25,925 nt of DNA from Thalassiosira profunda (taxonomy: Eukaryota > Bacillariophyta > Thalassiosirophyceae > Thalassiosirales > Thalassiosiraceae): positions 1 through 25,925 of the forward strand of contig JALLAP010000100.1 of NCBI GenBank assembly GCA_036939355.1. The letters run 5' to 3'. The notes below the pieces were generated by a model that was not told the origin of the DNA, searched no databases, and saw only the letters and a list, made by a program, of their open reading frames with translations. Below, piece by piece: positions 7,220 through 15,734 of the stretch (its first letter is position 1; the number at the start of each line of letters is the position of its first letter). The position numbers and the translations under genes were made by a program.

Positions 7220-8635
7220 CTATATGTCCGAAAGCAAGGTCGGCATCATAATATCCCTCGTCTCCATCTCGCCGACGCAGATGATCGAATCCCTTCGCGG
7301 AAGTCCGTGGTAGACAATCTCCACCGACGTATCTACATCCTGTCGCTCCTCCTCCATCGCCGCGCCGTCGCAGTGCCGGACCAACCACGGATGCTCCAGC
7401 GCCTCCTCGACCGTCATCCTCTCCCGCGGATCCCTCTGCAGCAGTCTGCGAATAAAGTCCCGCGCTTCTCGCGAGGTGTTTGCCCATTCGGCGGAGTGGA
7501 AGCGATACCGGCCCCGACGGATGGCGTCGTAGACTTGGGCGTTGTCGGCGCCGTTGAAGGGCGGATATCCAGCGAGCATTGTGTAGGCGATGACGCCGAT
7601 TGACCAGAGGTCGCAGGCTCCGTCGTATCGCTTCGCCAGGACCTCGGGCGGAATGTAGTAAGGCGTTCCAACAATCGTCGTCATGGGCGGCTCCATGTCA
7701 CCAAAGTGCTTGCGCGCCAGCCCAAAGTCGATGATCTGGATTGCGGAGTCCTCGTCCTTCGTCTCGAAGAGCACATTCTCCGGCTTCAAATCTCTATGGA
7801 CGACGTTGTGCTCAGCCATGTACCGAACCGCGCTCAATATCTGACGCACGATCCGCGCCGCGTCCCGCTCGACAAAGCACGCCGCACCGTTGTCCTCGGA
7901 CGACTTTCGCACAATCCGATCGAAGAGCTCGCCCCCCTCGCACAGGTCGGTGACGAGGTGGATGTACTCGGTATCTTCGAAAACGTCCACCAGCCGGACG
8001 ATGCGGCCGTGCCGCATCTCGCGCAGCAGGGCGATTTCCCGCGCGAGGCCGCCCGGCTTCACGGCCGGGTCGGTCTTGCGCACGCTCTTGACAGCATAGC
8101 GCTCGCCAGTGATGCGGTGGACGCACTCCCGGACGGAGCCGTGGTGGCCGCTGCCGAGAACGCGGGGGTCGACGCGGTACTTGTGCTCAATGTTGCTGAA
8201 GCGGCCGGTGATGGACGGGGCGCTCGAGGTGGTCGACGCGTCGCTCTGGCAGGGCGAGACGGGGGTGACAGCGGGCATATCCGGGCGATGCTCGTCGTAG
8301 GGGACCGACTCGCAGCGGCCGGCGGCGTGCTCGGCGGCCTTCGTCATCGTTGCAAACAGCTCGTCAAAGCCCGCGGCGGCGGCGAGGGTGGGAGGCTCGT
8401 GAATGTTATGGGCCGTCATGTGGTGGGCTCCAGCGGCGTCGACGAATGAAATTGTGAGCGATGATTCTGGGATTGCCTCCAGCGCAGGCAGCATCGATCG
8501 TTGCAAAGGGTTGTGTGATGTGTGCTCATCCTCCGCTTCGAACGCGCTTCTCGAATCTCGACGGGAGCTGCGAGTCAGGAGACGGAGTCGTGCTTTGCAT
8601 ACTAATTCCTCCACTAGAGATTCTACACGAGACAT
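7220..8635 (-). CDS. CaMK/CDPK-like serine/threonine protein kinase
   Basis: A 471-residue protein from ATG 8635, the first in-frame ATG; the frame is open without ATG for about 215 bp further upstream. Residues about 1-150 look mostly disordered (Ser/Ala-rich). The kinase domain spans about 153-420. It has the glycine loop GSGHHGSV (G161, G163, G166), ATP-binding K183 in YAVKSV, E200 in the C-helix, the catalytic loop VVHRDLKPEN (D282), the DFG triad at 303-305, activation-segment end GTPYYIPPE (323-331) and D342-LWSIGV. All catalytic residues are present, so it should be active on Ser/Thr substrates. Sequence style (LLREMRHGRIVRLVDVFED, CEGGELFDRI, ML.GYPPF) is that of the Ca2+/calmodulin-dependent group. 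No EF-hand follows the domain; the tail is only about 50 residues, so direct Ca2+ control of the CDPK type is unlikely. Confidence 0.9.
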   Translation of the reverse strand: MSRVESLVEELVCKARLRLLTRSSRRDSRSAFEAEDEHTSHNPLQRSMLPALEAIPESSLTISFVDAAGAHHMTAHNIHEPPTLAAAAGFDELFATMTKAAEHAAGRCESVPYDEHRPDMPAVTPVSPCQSDASTTSSAPSITGRFSNIEHKYRVDPRVLGSGHHGSVRECVHRITGERYAVKSVRKTDPAVKPGGLAREIALLREMRHGRIVRLVDVFEDTEYIHLVTDLCEGGELFDRIVRKSSEDNGAACFVERDAARIVRQILSAVRYMAEHNVVHRDLKPENVLFETKDEDSAIQIIDFGLARKHFGDMEPPMTTIVGTPYYIPPEVLAKRYDGACDLWSIGVIAYTMLAGYPPFNGADNAQVYDAIRRGRYRFHSAEWANTSREARDFIRRLLQRDPRERMTVEEALEHPWLVRHCDGAAMEEERQDVDTSVEIVYHGLPRRDSIICVGEMETRDIMMPTLLSDI

Positions 8636-9049
8636 TTGACAGGACTCCCGTTCTCGGAAGTCATCCGCGGACTCCCAATTATGAGACAAAAGGGGACGAT
8701 CGAGCGTGGCCGGGCAGATGACAAAGCGGCGGTCGCTCGTGTCGACGGCCGCGCTGCGGGACGGGGCGAGGCGGGTCACTGCGGCGGACGAGGACGCGGG
8801 ATCGAGCAATAAGCCACGAAAGGCGTGAGGAAGTCGAAATAGGGAGACGCATTAGGCAGAGCAGAGGTATCCTGGAAGATTCATATCTTGTGCGTGAAAA
8901 TCCAGAGCTCTACACGCTAGGACATTTCTACAGAATGACATTGTATTTACATTACACTCTACACATCCGCCTCACGTTCGTACCATTTTTTTATGTAGCA
9001 GTCATATCATCTCCACCTCTTGCGTTACTTGTTGCTGTGCATTCCGACA

Positions 9050-9586
9050 TCACTCGACATTATTTTGCTTTGCATCCTCGTTCGGGCGATTCTCTTGCAC
9101 GCTCTCGGGTGAACCGCCCCTCGAAATCGTGGGCAGCCTTTGCAGCTGCAACGGGTGCTGCAGTCGCCAATCCTCTGCGCGGTGCGGCGGAACAAATGGC
9201 GGCAACCCCCACTCCATTCTCAACTCCGGAGGCGGCAGGCCCACCGGCGGGACGACCCCGGGAGGATACAGCAGCGGGAGATGTTGTCCCGCCGCGATCT
9301 GCCGATGCACCACGTTGTTGATCTCCGCCCACAGCAGTTCAGTTTGATTTGTCACCCGGGCCAGCTCGTGCTCGAGCTCGCGGATGCGGGCGCGGAGGAC
9401 GGCGTCCTCGCTGCGGCGGCGCTCGAGTTGTTGCATCTGCGATCGGAGAGCGTGGGTATCTTTGGCATCGTTGCCGTCGGATGTTTGACGGTGGCTCTCC
9501 CCGGCATCGCCTCCGGGTGGTGCGCCCGTCGCACCGGCGCCTCCGTCCGCCGAGCCTTGCGGTGCCTCCTCGGATGTCTGATTCAT
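9050..9586 (-). CDS. Short coiled-coil protein (178 aa)
   Basis: Read from ATG 9586; the frame extends to 9637 only from a TTG codon. Residues 1-42 are Gly/Ala/Ser-rich. Residues 43-97 form a regular coiled coil (leucine-spaced QMQQLERRRSEDAVLRARI then LEHELARV). They end in LLWAEINNVVHRQ, which recalls the trimerisation helices of heat-shock factors. The rest is Pro-rich (PPGVVPPVGLPPPEL) and probably disordered. No DNA-binding domain is visible upstream on the same strand, so a heat-shock-factor assignment is not supported; it may be a stand-alone oligomerising protein. It is divergent from the four-span gene starting at 10150. Confidence 0.6.
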   Translation of the reverse strand: MNQTSEEAPQGSADGGAGATGAPPGGDAGESHRQTSDGNDAKDTHALRSQMQQLERRRSEDAVLRARIRELEHELARVTNQTELLWAEINNVVHRQIAAGQHLPLLYPPGVVPPVGLPPPELRMEWGLPPFVPPHRAEDWRLQHPLQLQRLPTISRGGSPESVQENRPNEDAKQNNVE

Positions 9587-10149
9587 CGAGCTCGTCCTTC
9601 CCACCCGCGGCCGCCCGAGTACCTCGGCGCGGTGCAATGGAGAATCGACCCGTTGCCAGCGCTGCGTCTGCTGCCTTCCCTTCGTCGAAGAATGAAATGA
9701 ACATGTGATTCAATGCACATGGTCAATTGAAGGCCCTTCTATTGGTGAACTGCAGCAATAGAATTGCCCTCGGCAGCGCTGCTCAAAGCACTTGCTTCAT
9801 CCACCGACCTTGAAACTTTCAAGGTTTGGCTACATCAAAAGGAATCAGTAAGGAATAAGGCGGTTGAGGCATAAGTAAATGAGCTTTGCAAATCCGTTCA
9901 TAGTTTGGCGATAGTTAACGTACGTAGAAAATACCAGGTGTGTATCGCTGTTCGGGAGCTTCGAGATCCGAGAAGAGCCAACCGCAAATCAAGACCCAAG
10001 CAAGCAACCCAACAAGCGGCGGAGCAATGCCAAGGAGAGCGGCAACCGTCGTCCTCTACCATCTGCCGTCCTCGGCCGACCGAGCCACGATATGACGGCC
10101 GCCCGCGCCTGACAGCTGCCGAGAAGCAGGCTACTAAAAACTGAACATC
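9587..10149. promoter_or_regulatory. Divergent intergenic region with 19-bp palindrome
   Basis: A 563-bp stretch between the ATG at 9586 (minus) and the ATG at 10150 (plus). The centre (about 9710-9910) is relatively AT-rich, while 9990-10140 is richer in purines and GC. It holds the perfect palindrome at 9807-9825. The small frame 9905-10144 lacks protein-like features and probably is the 5' leader of the plus-strand gene. A shared promoter is inferred from position. Confidence 0.45.
9807..9825. repeat. Perfect 19-bp palindrome
   Basis: ACCTTGAAACTTTCAAGGT has 9-bp arms around a single central base and no mismatch. It lies 221 bp from the minus-strand start and 325 bp from the plus-strand start. 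The GAA and TTC blocks are three bases apart, not two, so it is not a standard heat-shock element. A dimeric transcription factor site is possible but unproven. Confidence 0.8.
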
Positions 10150-13100
10150 ATGGGCGTCCTCGGCCTGGGCGGCCGCCACAAGGGCGACGCCACCCCGGCC
10201 ACCAGCCCCACCCACAGCCGCGACGACGCCTACCCCACAACGTCATCGGCAGTTCACCAAACGCGAAAATACGGCCCGCAGGCTACGCTGCCGCCCCTCT
10301 CCTCGCCACTGGCAAGACAGTACCTCCTCGCTCTGTCTACTTTTGCATTGGCGGCGATTGGGTTGGTTTGCGCCTTTGTTGCGGGGTGGAGCTGCGACTT
10401 TGCCTCCGTCTCGTACTCCTACGAGGGCGAATTGGACGGCGAGGAGTTTGATGGATACGAGGGCGACGGCTACGAGGGGCTGCCCTCTTCCGTCGGCATT
10501 TTCTGCAACGACCACGACAATGAAGCCGGAGGGACCGACAGCCGGCGCACCGTCTCCCAAGCTTTTCTTGGCACCGCCCTCGGATGGGGCTGCCTCCTCC
10601 TCCTTCCCACCATCGGCATCTCGACGGTGCTGCCTGCCTCCAACAAACTGTGGCTCGGCATTTCCTGCCTCGCCGCACTGGCCTTCGCGTGCCAGCTGCC
10701 CGTGTTTTTGCTATTGGACAGCGACGCGTGCAACGCCCCCGGTGCCAAATGTACGCTGGGCAGGGGGAGCATACCCCTATTTCTATCGCTGGGAGCGTAC
10801 GTGATCTTGGCGCTGGGGGTGCAGTGGAACGACTGTCCGGAGTGGAAGGAAGAATATGAACTGTGGAAATTGATGCACAAGCGAAAGCCACCTGGTGGAA
10901 TCGAGAGAGGTCAAACGCAAGAAGTGGACGAGGAGCAGGGCTACGCGCAAGACAGTGCCCACGCGGGGTACGTCGACGACGGAGGGGAGCCGAACATACT
11001 CAACGACCTCCAGGCATTGGAGACGACAGGCACGAAAGGAACTCGCACGACCATGCCGCAGCACGTCACTTCAAGCCAGATTGAGAGGATGGACCTTTTA
11101 AGCCACGACGATCTCATCCCCCGAACGAACGACACCCCGATCGTGCTGCAGGCCGATGCCCCGGGCATGGACGAGGGCACGAGAAAAGCGAAGAAGCGGC
11201 TGGTGGCGCACCTCTTGCGGGAGGAGCGGACGAGGGGAACGGCTCCGGGGTCCCCGCTGCGAAATAAAGTGAGCGCCCTGGGACGGATCGAGATTGCGAA
11301 GAAGGAGCGGGCGCCGCCCGTGCGGTATGTGAGCATACACGAGGATGGCTCCATGCGGGCCAACTCGCCATGGGAACAAAGCATGGAGGACGGAAATGTT
11401 GTTCAGGCTGCCACAAACGAGGACGAGGAGGAGGCCGTCCCCGTGACCCCGGGGCGAAAGATCGCAGCGCGAGAGAACGTGTCGCCGATCACGCAATATT
11501 CCATTGCAAAGACGAGCGCTGCAGAGGGGTCTGTCAAAGAATCCGAGGTACCGGGCGCAGTAGCCCCAACCAAAGCGACTCCCAACCGCGCCCCGGCTGC
11601 TGCAGTGGCGGTGTCGCCCATGACCGCGTGCACGGGAATAAGGTCAATCATGTCCGGAGACGCCGGCGAGGATGCAATTGCGAGGAAAGAGCAGCAATGT
11701 GCCAGGTTGGGAACAGACGAGAGAGTGCACGGCCGTGCAGGGCAAAACGCGGACTCGACGGATGCAAAAAAGGAAGCTCTTGCTTTGGACGAGGCGTCGT
11801 CATTCAGCGAGCCTTTTCTCGATGTCTTTGGAACGACCGCGTTCAGCGACGGCGAGGCCAAGGCTGAGGGCGAGGGTGACAAAACTGGGTTGCTGGCCAA
11901 CGACTGCTTGGATGTTGCGTATGACATTGGCGACATCGGCGACATCGCATACGACATTGGTGACATCAGAGATGAAATACCAATGGAGGCGGTGGTACGG
12001 CGACCACCACCAAGGGCGCACTCTGCCAATCGACCGGCGCCGGCAAAGGAAATCGATGCGTCGGCGTCTGTCTCCAGCGCGTCGACCAATCTGACGTCGA
12101 ATCGTTCCAGGAAGGGCAGGAGACGTGCGGCTCACAGACGTTTGGATGGAGCCTCCGCATCGGACGGCGAGGCATCGCATCGATCGAACGCTTCGGCTAG
12201 CAAAAAGAAGATCGCTATGCCTGTCTCCAATCCCCAGCGGAAATCGGACCAGGTCGTTCATGTCATAGAGGACAATGAAAGCAAGGACGGTGGAAGCTCA
12301 GCCTCTGGACATTTGAGTGGCGTCGTGTCCTCGTTATCGCGGCAAGCGAAAAAGGCTAGCCTGCGCAAAAAGCGAGCCAGTGCCACCAAAAACCAATCCG
12401 TCGATGGCCTGGCCTCGCCGAGAATTGTCAGTCCGGAGAAGGACACCGACCCGGCCCTCGTCTTCTACCAATCGGAGAGCTCGATGTCCACCCTCTCGCT
12501 CCCGACCGACGACTACCTCAGCTCGGACGACGACTACTACTTCACACAACAACCAAGGAAGCCGCCGCTCGCTCCCGTCGTCTCTGCCCCCCCTCGCGGA
12601 AAAGTCGCCGACTCCTCGGCCTCGGACGGCAGCGAACTCTCGCAGGTGATCGCGGGCGTAAACAAAAAGCTCAACCGCAAGACGTCGGGCAAAATTACCC
12701 CTCTGAACAAACGACGGCGACGCAAGAAGAGCAGCCAGTCATCGTGTGACGACTCGGACTATTCCACTGGATACTCGAGCCACGGCTCGCTGCTCGACGA
12801 GGTCATCGTCGAGGAGGCGGAGTTAAATTCCAGCAACGAAATAGAGGGCGCCAAGCCACTGTTGAGGAAGGGTCGCTCGTCGATTCCGATGATCATCGAC
12901 GCGTCGCCATCTCCGCGGAAGAAGCGGAAGGATCGAAGCAAGAGTCGAGGAGGGAGGGCCGGAGATGGGTACGTGAGCCTCGACGAGGCCATTCCGGACA
13001 ACGAATGCAATTCTCAGGGAAACAACTCGGGATACGAGAGCGGCCACGCGTCTCCTCGCGGAGGCAAAGCGTCTGAGGCGGAGGAGTCGTTCTCCTCTCG

Positions 13101-13521
13101 CGCGGCGCGGGCGAGGCGGAATCGCCTCCTGACGAAGCGGAGGCAGACGCACCCGGAGCTCGAGGCGGCGGCAGCTCCCTACGCGAAGCTGGAGTCGCCC
13201 GCGGGCCCCGACGACGAACCCACTCCCATTCTCAGGGCGGATGCTGCCGTTGGAAGCGTCGATCGGGGCATGAACCACCGCGTTCCTCCGCGGGCAAAGC
13301 TGAGCGATGGCGAAGATGGCGGCGGCGACACGGCCGCGTGGCGGGCGCGGAAGGTCCGGATGGCGCGCCTCCAGCGGATGCACGGGGGCCCGGCCACAGC
13401 AGCAACAGAGACCAGCGTTGCAGACGTCATTGATGAGGTTGGACTCCGGCAAGAGGGAGAAGTTATCCGGGCGCACGGCAATCTCCAATTGGCCTGCAGC
13501 TCGGACGAGGACTCCATCTGA
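10150..13521 (+). CDS. Four-span membrane protein with very long charged tail (1123 aa)
   Basis: Read from ATG 10150 in a strong context (ATCATGG). Four hydrophobic segments lie at about residues 58-79, 137-160, 166-189 and 206-225. The two loops after segments 1 and 3 carry cysteine pairs (C82 and C119; C194 and C201) that could form disulfides, a tetraspan or claudin-like plan. The first loop is acidic and tyrosine-rich (DGEEFDGYEGDGYEG). From about 230 to the end the protein is hydrophilic, with Ser/Asp clusters, basic runs (KPLLRKGRSS, RKKRKDRSKSRGGR) and a short repeat YDIGDIGDIAYDIGDI at about 590-605. The tail should be disordered, face the cytosol and be a good phosphorylation target. 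Similar tetraspan heads are common in centric diatoms as far as I recall. Which membrane it sits in, and its role, are not shown by the sequence. Confidence 0.8.
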   Translation: MGVLGLGGRHKGDATPATSPTHSRDDAYPTTSSAVHQTRKYGPQATLPPLSSPLARQYLLALSTFALAAIGLVCAFVAGWSCDFASVSYSYEGELDGEEFDGYEGDGYEGLPSSVGIFCNDHDNEAGGTDSRRTVSQAFLGTALGWGCLLLLPTIGISTVLPASNKLWLGISCLAALAFACQLPVFLLLDSDACNAPGAKCTLGRGSIPLFLSLGAYVILALGVQWNDCPEWKEEYELWKLMHKRKPPGGIERGQTQEVDEEQGYAQDSAHAGYVDDGGEPNILNDLQALETTGTKGTRTTMPQHVTSSQIERMDLLSHDDLIPRTNDTPIVLQADAPGMDEGTRKAKKRLVAHLLREERTRGTAPGSPLRNKVSALGRIEIAKKERAPPVRYVSIHEDGSMRANSPWEQSMEDGNVVQAATNEDEEEAVPVTPGRKIAARENVSPITQYSIAKTSAAEGSVKESEVPGAVAPTKATPNRAPAAAVAVSPMTACTGIRSIMSGDAGEDAIARKEQQCARLGTDERVHGRAGQNADSTDAKKEALALDEASSFSEPFLDVFGTTAFSDGEAKAEGEGDKTGLLANDCLDVAYDIGDIGDIAYDIGDIRDEIPMEAVVRRPPPRAHSANRPAPAKEIDASASVSSASTNLTSNRSRKGRRRAAHRRLDGASASDGEASHRSNASASKKKIAMPVSNPQRKSDQVVHVIEDNESKDGGSSASGHLSGVVSSLSRQAKKASLRKKRASATKNQSVDGLASPRIVSPEKDTDPALVFYQSESSMSTLSLPTDDYLSSDDDYYFTQQPRKPPLAPVVSAPPRGKVADSSASDGSELSQVIAGVNKKLNRKTSGKITPLNKRRRRKKSSQSSCDDSDYSTGYSSHGSLLDEVIVEEAELNSSNEIEGAKPLLRKGRSSIPMIIDASPSPRKKRKDRSKSRGGRAGDGYVSLDEAIPDNECNSQGNNSGYESGHASPRGGKASEAEESFSSRAARARRNRLLTKRRQTHPELEAAAAPYAKLESPAGPDDEPTPILRADAAVGSVDRGMNHRVPPRAKLSDGEDGGGDTAAWRARKVRMARLQRMHGGPATAATETSVADVIDEVGLRQEGEVIRAHGNLQLACSSDEDSI

Positions 13522-13632
13522 GGTTGCAGCACAGTTTACATCAAGAGCACCGTATCTTGATTGTACTAGTTAGACCCGTCTAACATTCTAGCTCTCTCCC
13601 TCGATTACACCTGTTTTGCCATCTGACTGAGC
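13522..13632. other. Short convergent 3' spacer
   Basis: Only 111 bp separate the stop of the plus-strand gene (13521) from the stop of the minus-strand gene (13633). Transcript ends probably overlap. It contains GTACTAGTTAGACCCGTCTA, in which TAGACccGTCTA is a short inverted repeat (5-bp arms AGACc/gTCTA region). Confidence 0.5.
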
Positions 13633-15318
13633 TTAGTTTGCCATCTTCCGCACCCTCTTTCGGCTGGATCGTTCTGGATTGCGACGACTAGCTCCGCGCG
13701 CCCTCCCCTTGTTCTCCGTCGCACGATCCTTGCCGGTAGCCAACAATGTGGGCATTGCTTTGGCAAACTGGAACAGCACGGTCATGCCGTGATGATCTCT
13801 TCCCATCCAGGCCATCGCGAGCGGCAGCACGCTTGTATCCATGCCCAAAAGCTCATCCATGTTGCGTTCTCCGTCTGAGAAATGATACCGGAGAATCTTT
13901 TGGCGCGCCACCTCGACTTTGTTCTCGTTCACATTCATCCGCAGCAACGCCTCAAGCTTTTCGAAGACTCTCTCGTTAGAAATCGCTACGATGGTGTGAT
14001 TGGAATCGAGAATGCTCTCAGCACTCGCTTTGTTGCACACGAGGCTCGCGATTTCGCTCCAGCCCCACGCCGTCAGGTGTCCCATGTGCATAAGGTTCAT
14101 GCGTCTGAGACGATTCTTATTGGCAAGCCCGTTCACCAAGGAATGCACAACAGAATCATCGATTGTGTTGGCAACGAGGTGGATCTCCTCAAGTCCTTCA
14201 CACGAGCTTTCAATTGCAGCAAAGAAGTCTCGCCAGCTCTGACTGGATATCAGGATGGAGTTTTCTTCGTCTTCGTGATCAAGGCCGAGATAATCTAGCT
14301 CAAGATACCTCAACCTTGGAAGGGTGGCAAGCACATTCCCCAATGATACCAGCGCTTCATCGCCTATTTTGCTTTCGCGCAAATTGAGGACTTCCAGAGA
14401 AGAGTTGGACAAGCCATGTAGGAGCGTTTCCCACCCCCCCGGAGACAGTCGACTACCCCCGAGATCTAGCTCCTGTAATTCCCTGTGTTCCGCAAACCCT
14501 TTCGCCAGGGAAGACGCCCCGTGCTCATCTATCCACTTACAGAAAGGCAGCTCAAGTCTGTGTAGCAACTTTCTGCTGAGAAGGTTCCCCAATGATGCCC
14601 ACAGCATGTTGGGAGATGTCGACCAAAACTTCAGCGTGAGTTCGTGAAGATTGTCATATGTTGCGAGAGTATCCACAAGAGTCGAAGCCGAATGGTCATC
14701 AATCCTGTCGAAATCGATGCTGACCCATCTGAGAGAGCTCTTATTGCACCTCGAGAGCGCAGATAGGAGAAACTGGACGCATTCTGGGGAGGGACTCTCT
14801 CCACTCTCCCCATCAACGTTGATACGAAAGCCTCGCAAATTGGTGTTATTCTCGAAGAATGGACCAAGGATTGATAGCGCCTCTCCCGGGTCGATGACGC
14901 ACTCTTCAATGCAGATACTTTCCAGGCTCCTGTTGGCGGCCACCGCCCGGTAAAAGGAAGTGATATTCTGGTGCTCTAGGCCATTGGTGACGAGTCGAAC
15001 GTTGCCCGATATCTCCAAATCTTCCAGATGTGTATTCGAGGAGATCGCATCAAAATTCTCCTTCGTCCACCAATCCACCGCGCCGCCGTCGAACTCTCCA
15101 AAGTTGACGTTATCAGTAAGAAATCGCACGGTCAATTCGGTGACCTCGGGGTCGTTCAGCCGGGCCAGAATATTGGGTCCGGAGAGCCAACGTCTCTTGG
15201 CAACGCCTCCCACGCGGACAGCTCCTCCCCCTGCCACGACGCCGTCCTCTCGCCCCTCCGATTCCATTTGCTGCACCTCAATTATCTGCACTGTCAGAGA
15301 TGCTTGGCCGCGGTGCAT
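13633..15318 (-). CDS. Leucine-rich-repeat (RNI-type) protein
   Basis: 561 residues from ATG 15318; a second candidate start is ATG 15267 (MESEGREDG), giving 544 residues. The frame opens slightly further only from GTG. About ten irregular repeats of 25-30 residues run from about 60 to 440, with cores such as LEDLEISGN, LRWVSIDFD, LQELDLGGSRL, LEVLNLRESKIG, LRYLELDYLGLD and LRRMNLMHMG. The pattern fits ribonuclease-inhibitor-type LRRs, which form a curved protein-binding surface. After the repeats comes a helical region and the tail LLGMDTSVLPLAMAWMGRD, which I associate with a large LRR family in centric diatoms. The C-terminus is strongly basic (RRNPERSSRKRVRKMAN), perhaps a nuclear signal. 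There is no signal peptide or membrane span, so it is probably an intracellular scaffold. Its partner is unknown. Confidence 0.82.
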   Translation of the reverse strand: MHRGQASLTVQIIEVQQMESEGREDGVVAGGGAVRVGGVAKRRWLSGPNILARLNDPEVTELTVRFLTDNVNFGEFDGGAVDWWTKENFDAISSNTHLEDLEISGNVRLVTNGLEHQNITSFYRAVAANRSLESICIEECVIDPGEALSILGPFFENNTNLRGFRINVDGESGESPSPECVQFLLSALSRCNKSSLRWVSIDFDRIDDHSASTLVDTLATYDNLHELTLKFWSTSPNMLWASLGNLLSRKLLHRLELPFCKWIDEHGASSLAKGFAEHRELQELDLGGSRLSPGGWETLLHGLSNSSLEVLNLRESKIGDEALVSLGNVLATLPRLRYLELDYLGLDHEDEENSILISSQSWRDFFAAIESSCEGLEEIHLVANTIDDSVVHSLVNGLANKNRLRRMNLMHMGHLTAWGWSEIASLVCNKASAESILDSNHTIVAISNERVFEKLEALLRMNVNENKVEVARQKILRYHFSDGERNMDELLGMDTSVLPLAMAWMGRDHHGMTVLFQFAKAMPTLLATGKDRATENKGRARGASRRNPERSSRKRVRKMAN

Positions 15319-15734
15319 CCGGCGAGGCGTGAGGAGCACACGTCGCTCGAATGAATGCAGTCCTGCAGTCCTGGAGCACGGGATTATTTGTGGGGTATAA
15401 AATTAATGACGACTCAATTAGAGTTGTTGACCGCAAAAGTAGAAATTAGGTCATAAATCATAACCCCACCTCGAAGTTGGGATTTCATCCTCCAATTGTG
15501 CAGGCGGACCGTGTTGCACAACTCCCCGCTCGCCTCTGCTCACCAGCGACCGTGATCCTCCTTTGCATCGCCGCGGTGTGCATGAGTGGTGTTTGACGAT
15601 ATAAACTGAGGCGCCGTGCTTATTTTTATAGGGGAAATTGCAGGCGCATTGCTCGACGAGCCCTGCCTGCGTGCACCACTTTCCTCCGCCGACCTCCTCC
15701 TGCCTGCGCCGTATCTGAACAATATTATTTCGTC
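15319..15734. promoter_or_regulatory. Divergent intergenic region with TATA-like sites
   Basis: A 416-bp region between the LRR gene (minus) and the MYND gene (plus). It is clearly AT-richer than its neighbours at 15390-15480. TATAAAA occurs near 15396-15403 and TATAAA at 15600-15605, both in plus orientation. The second is 130 bp upstream of the MYND ATG, a reasonable TATA-box distance allowing for a leader. A T-rich tract at 15619-15630 lies just downstream. No protein-like frame is present. Confidence 0.4.
15600..15605 (+). promoter_or_regulatory. TATA-like element of the MYND gene
   Basis: TATAAA in the context GACGATATAAACTGAGG, 130 bp upstream of ATG 15735. Placement is plausible for a core promoter, but such hexamers are common by chance in AT-rich spacers, and no transcript evidence is available here. 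Confidence 0.25.

Noticed and set aside
7706..8449. 247-codon open frame on the plus strand
   Set aside because: Exact antisense shadow of the kinase domain, whose catalytic motifs are intact on the other strand.
9050..9637. Heat-shock factor assignment for the coiled-coil gene
   Set aside because: Only the coiled coil resembles an HSF oligomerisation region; no winged-helix DNA-binding domain is encoded upstream.
9812..9820. Heat-shock element at the palindrome (GAAACTTTC)
   Set aside because: GAA and TTC blocks are separated by three bases and not two, so it does not meet the nGAAnnTTCn rule.
11403..12089. 228-codon minus-strand frame inside the tetraspan gene
   Set aside because: Ser/Ala-rich shadow of the tail; the short IGD repeat on the plus strand also makes it look repetitive.
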